Shown here in pieces: positions 9,921 through 26,270 of a stretch of DNA of 64,000 nucleotides. This DNA comes from Diogma glabrata (taxonomy: Eukaryota; Arthropoda; Insecta; Diptera; Cylindrotomidae): positions 284,848,492-284,912,491 of the forward strand of contig OY856186.1 of assembly GCA_963693315.1 (NCBI GenBank), written 5' to 3'. The notes under the pieces are model-generated. The model did not search any database and had not been told where the DNA came from. It saw only the letters and a list, made by a program, of their open reading frames with translations. A program made the position numbers and the translations under genes. Each line of letters opens with the position of its first letter. The first letter of the stretch is position 1.

Positions 9921-10793
9921 TGACGCACCTGTATTAAACACAAATTATTTGCTGCAATTAGTTATCCATTGCGATAAAAATGAAACTAAATTTTTTTCTT
10001 GTATTCTAAATTTATTTAATTCATATTTGAAATGTAAATAAGTTATACATACTAAATTATACAATATACGTTAACTGTAAATAATAATTCTAGATGTTAT
10101 TTGAATGTATAAAGAACGAAACGAAAGACAATGTTTCTGTGCATTAAACTGGTTAATAGTTTTCAATTCAATTCTGAATGTTGTGGCAAGCTGTTCCAAA
10201 ATAATGCGCAGCATTTACGAGTCTATCGCTATCCTTTTTATTTTCACAGACAAAAAGTTCGCTGGAACCTCTCTGTCGCACGTATTCAGTCGTAGGAATA
10301 TTGCACTTTTTAAAAATCGACAACCCTAATTCAGGACTGATTTTTTGCAGACAACCCTATATCACCGTGTTTGTAATAAAATAATCTTTATTTTGACATA
10401 AAGTTTATTCATTAACCAGACCGGTGCAAATTACTAATTTCGATCTGCCTTTTTATACCTGCCAACCCTAAGTTATGACGGGAAAAAAATAGACAACCTA
10501 TCGTTTGCATATTCTAAAGGCTTCATACTTTTGATTGGTATGTCATTTGTCTATTAACCGAAACGGTGAAATGTTTAGAAAAAATTAATTTTTAAATTTT
10601 TAATTAATCATATTCTGGACCGAAATTTTTTAGACAACCCACTTGCAATATATTTATTAACATATTTAATTTAATATAAAATACTTTTCATCCATTAACC
10701 AGTTCGGTGAAGGTCGTTCTATACTCGGATCTTAGACTAAATCATAAGTTTGTATTATTTTTAATTCTCTTTTTGTTTTTTAAATAATGTGGA

Positions 10794-10843
10794 GTTCTTT
10801 CAGGTTTTTGATGTACATCAATTTTGAACTTGTCTGAAAGAAC
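10794..10843. repeat. Small hairpin with GTTCTTTCAG ends
   Basis: GTTCTTTCAG...CTGAAAGAAC 10-bp perfect inverted repeat around a GATGTACATC palindrome. The same words recur, inverted, at 17290-17390, so this belongs to a repeat family that the foldback element later split. Confidence 0.5.
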
Positions 10844-11340
10844 GGACAAATCACAAACCACATGATTTTCATTATTGTTGTATTGGTAACAAAACATTTT
10901 CGATTTAAATTTATTTATTTATTTATTGGTGGGAAGACGGCAAACAGGCCGTGGCCCAATTCTTGCCCAGATACATTCAAAAATTTACAAATTTTTTTAT
11001 TTAATTAGGATTCTATATAAATCAAGTAAGAAAAATATTACAAAAAAAAATTATTTTTTTTTCTTTTTATGAAATAACAATATATACAAATCATAAGAGG
11101 ACATCAAACAATTCACAGTCCTCAACTAAGGCATAAAATATAAAATAATAACATATATGTAAATATATAAATACACACATGTTTAATGGAACAAATATGT
11201 AGCGCATGAACAAGCGAGTAACAAATATAATATACAAGCTATAAAAGCTTAAACAAAAAAGTAGGGTCTGCGTCGGACCAGACGGTGGAAGTTATACTTC
11301 TTTGGCCATTCGCTCGCACACACGCACACAGACAGACAGA
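10844..11340 (-). mobile_element. 3' end of a LINE (minus) and AT-rich remainder
   Basis: At 10906-10990 the complement strand reads ...GGGCCACGGCCTGTTTGCCG... then CCCACC followed by repeated AATA/TAAA units, which looks like a 5'-truncated LINE 3' UTR and tail in minus orientation. The rest up to 11340 is AT-rich with a short CACA/CAGA run at 11316-11342. No ORF. Confidence 0.4.
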
Positions 11341-11344
11341 TAGG

Positions 11345-11690
11345 ATACATTAAAAAAAATAACTAAAAAAAAACCAAAATATTATTCAAAAAAAAAAAAT
11401 AAAAAAAAAATATTGTTCAAAAAAAAAAATATTATTCAAAAGAAAAAAATATAATACAAAAAAAAAATATCGTTCAAAAAAAAAGCAAAAAAAAAACATA
11501 TTGTTAAAAAATAAATAAAAAAAAATATTATTCAAAAAAAAAATTATTATTCAAAAAGTATAAGAACGTATAATCGTCGATTTTTCTTAGTTTTCTTAGT
11601 CAAAAAAATGAAAAAAAATATTCAAAAAAAAATATTATCCAAAAAGAAAAACAAAATATTATTCAAAAAAAATATTATTCAAAAAACTAT
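11345..11690. repeat. A-rich minisatellite
   Basis: Many degenerate copies of poly(A) plus TATTATTC (A-runs of 6-12 alternating with TATTRTTCA), about 15-25 bp per unit. Purely simple-sequence. Confidence 0.8.
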
Positions 11691-11716
11691 TAATTATTAA
11701 TTACTAGAAGGTACCC

Positions 11717-11734
11717 GCACGGCGATTTCCGTGC
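11717..11734 (-). terminator. Helitron-type 3' hairpin
   Basis: Perfect 6-bp stem GCACGG/CCGTGC with 6-base loop, followed on the minus strand by 9 bases and CTAG. In Helitrons this hairpin marks the 3' end of the transposed strand. Confidence 0.55.
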
Positions 11735-12321
11735 TTCCCAGATAAAGTGGTTGAAAACTGTTTTTTTTTGAGTAAATTCTCCTATAGTTTTTTTTAATGT
11801 CATTTAATTTAACTTATTTTATTAGTAATATGTATATAAAAAGTTTGAAAAAATGTAATAGTATCATTTTACAGACAGCAAAAGCCATTAAGTAAATGTC
11901 TCTGAAGCTATAGATAAATTTACATATTAAATGTATGTTAAAATTAAAACACATTTGACAGACAAATAATAATTAAATAATTTTATAAATGTCGATGGCA
12001 AAAGATTAAGGTTAGAAAAAAGTTAAAATTTTATTCCAAAGATTTAATTCAAATAATCCAATGTGTCACGAACAATTAGGTGAGCGTAAATATATTTGTT
12101 TATTGGATGTCACAATTGTCAATTACTTACTCCGAAACCACCGTACTCGTCATACAAAATAGGTACACTGGTTCATTGCTATTGGTTTAGCGTCCTATTT
12201 CATGTAGACTTATAATCATCAATCATCAATCCAGAAATTTTGCTGTTCTGAAGAGGGTCGTATTGCAATTTGCAAATATATTTTATCGATTGTCTGCAAT
12301 ACTCTACTACATTGATGCATA
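11735..12321. other. AT-rich DNA, no gene seen
   Basis: Inside the candidate Helitron, left of the Transib element. No ORF above 60 codons and no clear repeat. Confidence 0.4.
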
Positions 12322-12326
12322 CGTCG

Positions 12327-13133
12327 CACAGTGGGATTTTTTGTGCAATAAGTAATTTTTTCGACACATAAAATTTAAAAATGTAATGATGCAGTTTTGT
12401 AGAAAATTGATTCAGTATGAAGAATCATAAATTGTATCCCAAAAAAACATTTATTTGTCTTTGAAATAATGAAGTAAAGTCACATGTAAATTTTGGTCCA
12501 AAATATTGAAAACTGTTTACGCACTTCTATAGTGTTTGTACGTAGGGTAACTTTATTGCTCTAATTTAAATAGTGATTATTTTCAAATTTAGCCTTTTCT
12601 GCGTATTTAAAAAAAAATTGTAAAGTTCGTTTATATGGTTTAAAAGATATGATAGAATAAAATTTGTTCTATAATGTGCCGTGATTGCAAACTTCCTTGG
12701 AAGAAAAAAAAGGTTGCTCGGTCGTGCTAGGTGCTCCCGCTATAATAAAATGAAAGGTAAGACTCCATACTATCAATTAAAAAAAAAAAAGTTTAAATAA
12801 TTAATAATCTTTTATAAAATCATAAAATTTATAATATCATAAAATCATAAAATTTTGGGTTCTATGGGCGGAGGGTAGTGGGTGTGGCCAATTTTTATGA
12901 AACTTTATTTTATTCTTAATAGAGGTAATAAAAGGCTCTGTGCCAAATTTCAAAAACTTTGGGCCAAAAATACATTTTGGGTTCTATGGGCGGTGTGTAG
13001 TGGGCGTCGCCAATTTTGATGAAACTTTATATTTTTCTTAATTGAGCTAACCAAAGGCTCAGAGCAAAATTTCAACATTCTACGAGCACTCCTTATATTT
13101 TTGCCAAACATTGTATGAACAAATCCCACTGTG
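12327..13133. mobile_element. Non-autonomous Transib element
   Basis: 807 bp bounded by inverted CACAGTGGGATTT. The flanks carry the identical 5-bp duplication CGTCG (12322-12326 and 13134-13138). Transib transposons, the family related to RAG1, duplicate 5-bp CGNCG-like targets and have termini starting with an RSS-heptamer-like CACAGTG. Both diagnostics are met. At the right end, 23 bases after the heptamer, an A-rich CAAAAATAT follows, reminiscent of an RSS nonamer (inference). No transposase ORF. It contains a ~121-bp dimer (12853-13095). Confidence 0.8.
12853..13095. repeat. Tandem dimer with TTTTGGGTTCTATGGGCGG
   Basis: Two ~121-bp copies starting TTTTGGGTTCTATGGGCGG and running through CAATTTTxATGAAACTTTAT and AAAGGCTCxGxGC. 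Diverged by roughly a fifth. It lies inside the Transib element. Confidence 0.7.
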
Positions 13134-13138
13134 CGTCG

Positions 13139-17289
<4,151 letters not shown>

Positions 17290-17545
17290 CATCAGAAAAA
17301 ACATCAAAAATTTGGTCTGAAAGAACACGACCAATTGAATTACATCAATTATTTTGATGTACATTACTTTTTTTTTGTCTGAAAGAACTCTACATTCAAA
17401 TGTTAACAGTTAAATAATCTGATTTGAAAAGGATTGACGTTTTGCAGTCGAAACGTCATCGTCTTCATAATATATTTAAATTAATGTAATAGTTAATAAA
17501 AATAGGCTATAAACCAAAAAAATATATAAAAAATTTCATACGATT
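17290..17545 (-). mobile_element. Inverted fragment of LINE 3' UTR and GTTCTTTCAG repeat
   Basis: Complement of 17398-17540 matches 6941-7076 (UTR of the split LINE relic), and 17290-17390 matches the TGATGTACATC/GTCTGAAAGAAC hairpin family at 10794-10843. It therefore represents the joined, uninterrupted form of the site that holds the foldback element at 7077-10787. Confidence 0.65.
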
Positions 17546-17704
17546 TCATACGATTCAAGCCTAAGAAAAAAAAACAATTTATATGTATATATACATATTA
17601 TATGCTTGTGAGTTTGTTTAAGGAGTCACATCAGTTACTGTGTGATTATTTTCTAAATTGGTGGTTCACCAAAAAAGGTAACAAAATAATTTTAAAACTT
17701 ATCC
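17546..17704. other. AT-rich spacer
   Basis: Contains a TATATGTATATATACATATTATA run; nothing else recognised. Confidence 0.3.
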
Positions 17705-17993
17705 AAACCTATCCAATTTAAATCCAATTCATCGTGTTTGTCCTCATGTATATGTTTAAAGTATTTAAAAAAAAAAACTAAGTAAAAAACTTTTTCCTTT
17801 TTGAAATGCTCCAGCTATGGATAAAACCACTAATTTTTGATTATTATAATAACCATTGATTGCCATAAATTTATCTAACACTTCATTATCTATATAAAAT
17901 GATTTTGTTTCTTCGTTGCATTTAATTATTTGAACCGGTTCACCAAATGACATAGTTATATCAAAATAAGTTTTATTGACATCTAAATTAATG
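17705..17993 (-). pseudogene. Atlastin-like dynamin-superfamily GTPase exon relic
   Basis: The minus strand encodes EPVQIIK followed by VVLSIAGAFQKGKSFLL, the start of the atlastin/GBP-type GTPase domain with P-loop G-AFQK-GKS. The ORF then stops in a T-run (17769-17779). Shifting frame by one there gives KYFKHIHEDKHDELDLNWIG, the expected atlastin continuation, so one frameshift has broken the exon. Atlastins fuse ER membranes. Here only this N-terminal piece is present, with no further exons seen, and the 5' side is cut by a TIR element at about 17992. Fragment or decayed duplicate. Confidence 0.7.
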
Positions 17994-18490
17994 TCGTGTT
18001 CTTTGGCAAAAAAAAATTGATCTGAGATCAAAAAAACTTGATCGGAGATCAAAAAAATTAGCTGTCAGATCAAATTAGCTGTCAGTTTGTGTTCTTTGGC
18101 AAAAAAAGATTGATTTATTTTCTGATCTAGATCAAGTTTTAAAAATCTAGATTTTTTGGTAGATTTTACAAATACATTGATATATAATTTTTAATTGTCA
18201 AATTTATGTAAACAAAAAAACCCGCCAATTTAACTATTATTATTATTTTGTTTAAAAATAATTTATTATTATTTAAATTACTAATTAATAATAAAGTTAT
18301 TACAAATAAAATGATAAAACGTAAAATCTATCATTTTCAAATGTAAACATAACCAAACATATCAACTGATAGAACAAAAAGTCAAAACAATTTACTACTA
18401 CATTTACAAAAGTAGATTGATTCATTTTAAGCTGTTCGTTGGCAAGCAAATAAATCAATCTTTTGTCGATCAAGCCAAAGAACACGACAT
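17992..18490. mobile_element. TIR element ATGTCGTGTTCTTTGGC
   Basis: 17-bp inverted repeats ATGTCGTGTTCTTTGGC at 17992-18008 and complement at 18474-18490. The left motif is repeated at 18088, suggesting an internal partial duplication. No target duplication is clear and there is no ORF of note. It abuts the atlastin-like exon. Confidence 0.55.
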
Positions 18491-18545
18491 AAAAATATTT
18501 TGACATTTGACAATAGAGTATTTTCCAATTAAAACACCTTGAGTA

Positions 18546-18641
18546 CGTTTAGAAACTTTACTATAGTTAAATATTTAATGTACCAATCAAATCACCGCAT
18601 TAAAATATTTAATAACTATAGTTAAATAATTTCTGAACAAT
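18546..18641. repeat. ~96-bp hairpin repeat
   Basis: CGTTTAGAAACTTTACTATAG... inverted to ...CTATAGTTAAATAATTTCTGAAC. The same terminal words reappear at 43952-43976 and 45705-45722, so this is a small dispersed hairpin family. Confidence 0.5.
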
Positions 18642-18916
18642 GTTCATTAAGTAAAATATTAAATACACAAATACTAATACAATCTGTTAAAATCGTATGT
18701 CAGAATAATTCTTTCATAAAATTAAAACCGAAAAAATTAAAAACTAAGATAGAAATTATTAACCATATTGTTATAGAAAACTTGAATTTCATTCAGAATT
18801 TGAAAAATATATATGCTGCAATTTCAAAATAAATTGAATTGTCAATTTGAAATCGTTAAATTTTAAATAATGCTTATGTATATGTGTATTTAATTTTAAC
18901 TCTACTCGAGAGCAGA
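18642..18916. other. AT-rich spacer, nothing seen
   Basis: No ORF or repeat structure recognised. Confidence 0.3.
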
Positions 18917-18920
18917 TTAA

Positions 18921-19233
18921 GGGCCACATCGACAGACGCAACTACAACTTTTAGTTGTCACAGTTTTTTCGAAATTGTTCAAAACTGGTATTTTTAAACC
19001 ACATTAAAACTACGAATTTAGTTGAGATTTTGATGGTATTTTGAAACATAAATTAAAACTATAATTTTTCGAACACACAGCAATAATTAGAAATCAGTAA
19101 TTATGAATTAATATTTATTACAATAATAATAATAATGTAACTATATAGTAAAAACAACTTAAATACAACACAAAACAATATTAATTTGCAAGAAATAGAG
19201 TTGTGATTTTAGTTGGGTTTGTCGATATGGCCC
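18921..19233. mobile_element. piggyBac-like MITE
   Basis: 313 bp flanked by TTAA on both sides (18917-18920, 19234-19237). Termini GGGCCACATCGACAGACGCA and complement of TTTGTCGATATGGCCC give a ~28-bp imperfect TIR. TTAA target plus a G/C-triplet terminus is the piggyBac signature. No transposase. Confidence 0.8.
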
Positions 19234-19304
19234 TTAATTTTTAAATAAATGTGGGTGGGGACTAGTGTTTTTCTGAACGCAAACAGCTGTCAAATAGTTA
19301 AATA

Positions 19305-19436
19305 CAGTAAAACTCGCTTTTAGCGTACACGATATATAAAGTACACTTGGTCTATAGAGTACAGCAAATTTTTTTCTTACATCTATAAATATTTTACGAA
19401 CAAATTATCCTTCGTATAAGGTACCTCGACTTATAA
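19305..19436 (+). mobile_element. pogo-like element, left end
   Basis: TA followed by CAGTAAAACTCGCTTTTAGC, the typical pogo/Tigger terminus. The complementary end GAGTTTTACTG followed by TA lies at 43938-43950, ~24.6 kb away, with younger elements filling the gap. The sequence resumes after the Harbinger-like insertion at 25257: the bases across the break (CTCGACTTATAA / TAAGGTTATAACG) join sensibly. Confidence 0.6.
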
Positions 19437-20064
19437 TGGTCCAAATACATGTGCAGAATTCTGCATGCAGCGAAATTAGTACATGTGTTGTTATATGAGA
19501 GCAATTACATGTAAAGTCTGCATGCAGAAAAATTCTGCAAGATATCTCTAATTCTAATTTCGCTGCACAGAGGCAGTGCTACCACAATAAAAAAAACAAA
19601 AACTACTTAAAAACTCAGATAAAAATGGATGGTTTTGACATTTTGTTTGAAAATGAATTATTTTTTTTATAACTCAAATAAAAATGAATGATATTTTTTT
19701 GAAAATGAAATTATTTTTGTAATGATTATTTGTTTATAAAGATATTCAAATATTCTAAATAATCCAAATTATAAAATAATTAAAACTAATATTATTTATT
19801 TATTTTATTTATTTACATCTTTTCGTATATTTATTGTAAATAAATAAATTTTTGGAAAGAATTATCGGAAACAGTGGTATATGTAATTTGAACTTAAATT
19901 TTAATTTAGACATAAAAGTTTTTACAGGCAACGATTCAATTATTTTCTTCTATCTTTTAATTAAAAAGATAGTTTTCTTTAAATTGGGACAACTTTCACT
20001 AATAACTACTTCATAATACGTAAGAACACGAACGTTCATTTTTTCGAAAATTCTGCACGTCAAA

Positions 20065-20360
20065 TTGATTGATTGATTGATTGATTGGACTGTAGGACCA
20101 AGCACTAGGCGAGACTCCCGGATTACGGCCGGGCCACTTCCTACAGTCGTTTTACATATAACAATAGGTAAGGATAGGTAGGTAATTGTTAGTTAGGAGT
20201 GAACGACCCGGTTACAGACACCTGGCAAATCGTATCTAGCTACTACTGTTAGGAGACAATCACAAGGACAATCACTTATACATATAATCTGCAATCGCCA
20301 ATCAGCAATCCCGTATCTAAAATTTCTCGCCTGCAATCTCCAGTCGGAAACCTGTTATTC
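20065..20360 (-). other. LINE 3' UTR with terminal stem-loop
   Basis: The minus strand reads toward CCGTAATCCGGGAGTCTCGC, CTTGGTCCTACAGTCC and then (AATC)n. It is more GC-rich than its surroundings. The stem GACTGTAGGA/TCCTACAGTC brackets the last ~60 bases, as expected for a 3' end recognised by the reverse transcriptase. Confidence 0.5.
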
Positions 20361-21195
20361 ATGTAATTTATTAGTATAATAGGATGATGACTAAATTGTA
20401 GTCCTCTGCACTCTCCAATCTGAATTCATGTTATTATATTTATGGTTAAAATTATTTATGGTTATTTATGGTTAAAAACATTTATATTATGTACATATAT
20501 ATAAAAAACAAAAAAAACCCCTTTGAAAATTGAGTGAATTTCATATAAAAAGTATTGGGATTGAATTGGATAAAAATATTATCTTTCACTTGATGTTTTT
20601 ATTTGAAATGTATTTATTTAAATTTTATAAAACATTATTTTATATAATATAATTAACGCAAGAATGTTTTAAATTTTTCTTGAAACACAAGAATTAATTT
20701 AACAAAAACAATTAACCCTGCTCGTTGATATCGTTCAAAAATCTTATTGGATTTTATGGATAATGTTTGGATAAATAGAAAGAGATAAATCTATCACATA
20801 AAATTATGTCAACAAATGAAATTTTAAACTGAATTTGAAATAATAACTAAATTTCGCTAGTTAAAGCTCTAAGGAGGTTTAAATTTTACACAAAATCGAA
20901 TAGCACAATAACACCTTTATTTAGTTTTCTAGTAAAAATCAGAGTTAATAAATTTTACATTTAGGGAAGATTACATCTTGGTCGCCCACATCTTTCCATT
21001 TTTGAAAGCAATCTTACCTTAGAGTTTAGTTATTAAGACCAACACTTTAAAACTATTATATTAGATATAAAACTGATTATTACAATTAATGTTTTCACTA
21101 CATTTAGTTATACTTATATATTTATCATTTAAGAGATTAATTTAGTTTAAAATTCACACTGTCACTTATAACAAGTGTTGATAAGACGACCATTT
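20361..21195. other. AT-rich DNA, no gene seen
   Basis: No ORF above 60 codons and no terminal repeats. Confidence 0.35.
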
Positions 21196-21790
<595 letters not shown>

Positions 21791-21867
21791 TTTATTAACA
21801 GCAAACATACATATTAAGAAGTTTTCACCTTATGTCCAACATACTAATTTATGTGGTATTGTTATAT

Positions 21868-22275
<408 letters not shown>

Positions 22276-22906
22276 ATTGATAATTCATATAAATATGTTA
22301 TATATATTTTGATAATTCAAATATGGAATATATGTATAAAATTTGTTTGAACGATATCTTTAATACTTTAGACGTATTTTTAGACTTCCTTTCATTTATT
22401 CCAAATTACAAAAAATTGATAGAAATACGAAAGATGTTTTAAGAAAGTTATATATAAACATTAAAAACTAGTTTCAATGTTTATATATACCTTTTGTATT
22501 ATATTCTGTAGCTGTAAATCAAAGAAAGTTAATTAATTCGAAGTTCTATTTTCATTAAATTTATTAAAACTAAATTAAATTAATGCCAAATCTCAGCTAA
22601 TCTCATATATATATATATATGAAAATTCAATTATTTCGAATAGCGAACCTAAGATATCAAACCATCAGTTTTTTTTAAGAAACAAAAATGTTATCAATGT
22701 TTTTTAAGAATAATGTTTCACACGCCATGACACCTTTTCAAGTTGACGAAATTTGTATCTTTATTTCTAATAAATCTGCATTTTCATTAATTATATTATG
22801 AAATTTAAACTAAAATACTCCATTTTATTTACATTCATTTATTCCTGGTAATGGCATTTTGATAAATTTTTTTATTTTCTCTAAATCAACAAACAAAATT
22901 TTTTTT
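22276..22906. other. AT-rich DNA, no gene seen
   Basis: Includes a short (AT)n at 22605-22620. Nothing else recognised. Confidence 0.35.
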
Positions 22907-23600
22907 TTAATCAAAACAAGAAACACGAAATTCCAATTGGAGATGTTTATGTATATTCTCGAAATACACGACTTATTGATTAGATCGTTTCTTAATTTAA
23001 CACTACAAAAATCAGATAAATTCTATAACCTTTTTAAAAATGTTAATAATTTTCGTCGACTAAAATCACTACGGTTTAATTTCATTTTAATTTTAAATGA
23101 AAAAAAGTAATAAAAATAAACAACGACACAACAATGTTGTATCGAATTGAAAACCATAAATTACGAGATTTCAAGAGAAAAAAATTATTTTCCTGATTTT
23201 TTCAATCTTTTAATTAGAAAAATTAAATTATTTTTAAAATACCACCATAATTATATATTTTTAATCAAAACAAGAAACACGAAATTCCAATTGGAGATGT
23301 TTATGTATATTCTCGAAATACACGACTTATTGATTAGATCGTTTCTTAATTTAACACTACAAAAATCAGATAAATTCTATAACCATTTTAAAAATGTTAA
23401 TAATTTTCATCGACTAAAATCACTACGGTTTAATTTCATTTTAATTTTAAATGAAAAAAAGTAATAAAAATAAACAACGACACAACAATGTTGTATCGAA
23501 TTGAAAACCATAAATTACGAGATTTCAAGAGAAAAAAATTATTTTCCTGATTTTTCAATCTTTTAATTAGAAAAATTAAATTATTTTTAAAATACCACCA
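22907..23600. repeat. 354-bp tandem duplication
   Basis: Two copies 354 bp apart (TCAAAACAAGAAACACGAAA at 22911 and 23265), differing by a handful of bases. Each contains the same open frame ending RLKSLRFNFILILNEKK. No family is recognised. Both copies keep the frame open, but the composition is AT-rich, so coding is doubtful. Confidence 0.85.
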
Positions 23601-23793
23601 TTATTATATATTATTATATATCATATATTATATATTATTGAAGCACTTGGTTTGAAACACATTTTAGATAACTTTTTGAGTAATAAGACACTTTAAATAT
23701 GGTAAATTATTAAAGTAAAAAATATATATATATATTTATCACGACGGAGAGTTTTATCCACGTCCATCTTCTTTCGTTGCACATTTTACTCTC
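23601..23793. other. AT-rich end of the LINE-type insert
   Basis: TATTATATA repeats followed by ordinary sequence up to the target duplication at 23794. Confidence 0.35.
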
Positions 23794-23878
23794 CGAAAAT
23801 TCTGCACGTCAAATATATAAAAATTCTGCACATCTATTTTAGATGCAGATATGCATGCAGCACTGCGTGCAGACTTTC

Positions 23879-25256
23879 TGGTCCAAATACATGTGCAGAA
23901 AGTCTGCACGCAGTGCTGCATGCATATCTGCATATGGTCCAAATACATGTGCAGAATTCTGCATGCAGCGAAATTAGAACATGTGTTGTTATATGAGAGC
24001 AATTACATGTAAATTCTGCATGCAGAAAAATTCTGCAAGATATCTCTAATTCTAATTTCGCTGCACAGAGGCAGTGCTACCACAATAAAAAAAACAAAAA
24101 CTACTTGAAAACTCAGATAAAAATTGATGATTTTGACATTTTGTTTGAAAATGAATTATTTTTTTTTTAACTCAAATAAAAATGAATGATATTTTTTTGA
24201 AAATGAAATTATTTTTGTAATGATTATTTGTTTATAAAGATATTCAAATATTCTAAATAATCCAAATTATAAAATAATTAAAACTAATATTGTTAATAAA
24301 TAAATTTTTGGGAAAGGATTATCGGAAACAGTGGTATATGTAATTTGAACTTAAATTTTAATTTAGACATAAACGTTTTTACAGGCAACGATTCAATTAT
24401 TTTCTTCTATCTTAGTTAAAGACAGTTTTCTTTAAATTGCGACAATTTTCATTTATAACTATTTTATAATACGTAAGAAAACGAACTGTCATTGTTACGA
24501 AAATTCTGCACGTCAAATATATAAAAATTCTGCACATCTATTTTAGATGCAGATATGCATGCAGCACTGCGTGCAGACTTTCTGCACATGTATTTTGGGC
24601 ATAAAATAGATGTGCAGAATTTTTATATATTTGACGTGCAGAATTTTCGAAAAAATGACCGTTCGTGCTCTTACGTATTATGAAGTAGTTATTAGTGAAA
24701 GTTGTCCCAATTTAAAGAAAACTATCTTTTTAATTAAAAGATAGAAGAAAATAATTGAATCGTTGCCTGTAAAAACTTTTATGTCTAAATTAAAATTTAA
24801 GTTCAAATTACATATACCACTGTTTCCGATAATTCTTTCCAAAAATTTATTTATTTACAATAAATATACGAAAAGATGTAAATAAATAAAATAAATAAAT
24901 AATATTAGTTTTAATTATTTTATAATTTGGATTATTTAGAATATTTAAATATCTTTATAAACAAATAATCATTACAAAAATAATTTCATTTTCAAAAAAA
25001 TATCATTCATTTTTATTTGAGTTATAAAAAAAATAATTCATTTTCAAACAAAATGTCAAAACCATCCATTTTTATCTGAGTTTTCAAGTAGTTTTTGTTT
25101 TTTTATTGTGGTAGCACTGCCTCTGTGCAGCGAAATTAGAATTAGAGATATCTTGCAGAATTTTTCTGCATGCAGACTTTACATGTAATTGCTCTCATAT
25201 AACAACACATGTTCTAATTTCGCTGCATGCAGAATTCTGCACATGTATTTGGACCA
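23879..25256. mobile_element. Harbinger-like MITE copy C (inverted), containing copy B
   Basis: Inverted relative to copy A. Outer terminus TGGTCCAAATACATGTGCAG on the complement ends at 25256 and is followed by TAA. Its inner end starts TGGTCCAAATACATGTGCAG at 23879. Removing copy B (23935-24601) joins ATCTGCA to TAAAATAGATGTGC, as in the continuous version within copy B. So B inserted into C. Confidence 0.75.
23935..24601. mobile_element. Harbinger-like MITE copy B, complete
   Basis: 667 bp, complete. Left terminus TGGTCCAAATACATGTGCAG; right terminus is the complement of TGCCCAAAATACATGTGCAG. Subterminal GCATGCAG/CTGCATGC palindromic words. The flanking TA/TAA suggests a TWA target. No transposase. 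Confidence 0.75.
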
Positions 25257-26270
25257 TAAGGTTATAACGTACACACGTTTAGTCCCGTGAACTATTTTTC
25301 TTTGTAATTTACCCAGTTTATAAAGTACGAATAGAAAATAAGAATACAAGATAAACATAAAAATTTAAAAGTCGTAAGCATTCGGAGCATTACGATTTTT
25401 AATATTTTTTCTACGAATGTTTCTGCTTCCTTTCATGAACTTTTTGTGGTTCATGAGAAAATATTTGTTAATTTATTAGTTCAAATTCTTTGATGCTTTT
25501 GTAAAAATGCTAAAGGTGCGTAACGGCTCCAAATCAAATTAAAAGGCATGTTATCACTTTGGCAAAAAAAATTGGTAATGTTTGGATTGTAGAAAAAATT
25601 TCTTAGATTGTGCGAAATCGCTTAGAAATTGAAGCAGTTGTTCATTAAAACGTAAATTATTGAATGTGTTAAATTTCACAAAGTAGAGGAAGCCGTTAAA
25701 AAATGGATCAATATAATGAGCTCTAAATTGTTCCTCTTAAAAATGTTGCTCTACACTAACAAGTTCCAATTCAGGATTTTGTAAACTCTAGTGTATCGAA
25801 CCTTAAAGACAGAGCGAAAATACTCTTAGATGATGTTCATTTTATTTCGAAATCGTGATAAAAAGTTAAAGCAACTACCATAAGCAATTGTTTAAAAAAA
25901 CCTGGGATAACTACGATCGCATACTTCGACAGAGCCGATGATTTTAGTAATTTGGCAGTTTTATGGAAATCCAAGGAACCAAGCTACACTCAATAATGTT
26001 AAGTCGACAACACTAAAAAAATTTGTAAATAGCTGTTGTGACTAGTGAAAGGGAGTTTATTATAAGCTTCACATAAAAAAGAATCTGAGTCTGATAATGA
26101 CGATTTGTAGAAATGCGAACAAATTTTTACTTTTGGTCTACGGGAGTGACGATTCTGCCTACTCCAGTCCCTACTATTGAAATATGAGCTATCGTGAGAT
26201 ATCACATACCACTGACAATAGCAGTGAGATATTACCAGCCAAGTTGTTTTCTTAGGGGTGCTGCCAGATG
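25257..26270 (+). pseudogene. pogo/Tigger-like element interior, decayed transposase
   Basis: Resumption of the pogo-like element after the MITE cluster. At about 25671-25760 it reads KFHKVEEAVKKWINIMSSK with a following TNKFQ, which resembles the CENP-B-type helix-turn-helix of pogo-family transposases (..L..W....SK..PL....L..KA). The rest is riddled with stops, and the DDE part is not recognisable. Assignment rests on this motif plus the TIRs at 19305 and 43948. Confidence 0.4.

Larger units (their letters stand above)
7077..10787. mobile_element. Foldback (long-inverted-repeat) element, 3.7 kb
   Basis: Arms 7077-8327 and 9927-10787 are near-identical inverted copies (the left is longer because a MITE sits in it). 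Termini are TTATTTAAAAAAC and its complement. Each arm is built of degenerate modules carrying CACCG..TGGTTAAT and GGGTTGTCTAAAAAA-like words, as in classical foldback elements. The flanks join seamlessly: ACTGTTAACATTTG (left) plus AATGTGGAGTTCTTTCAG (right) recreate a sequence found intact, inverted, at 17370-17400. No transposase is visible, so it is non-autonomous or degraded. The same 74-codon ORF in both arms is a by-product. Confidence 0.75.

Noticed and set aside
7925..10329. Identical 74-codon ORFs at 7925-8149 (minus) and 10105-10329 (plus)
   Set aside because: Conserved only because the two foldback arms are near-identical; no domain, and the arms consist of repeated modules.
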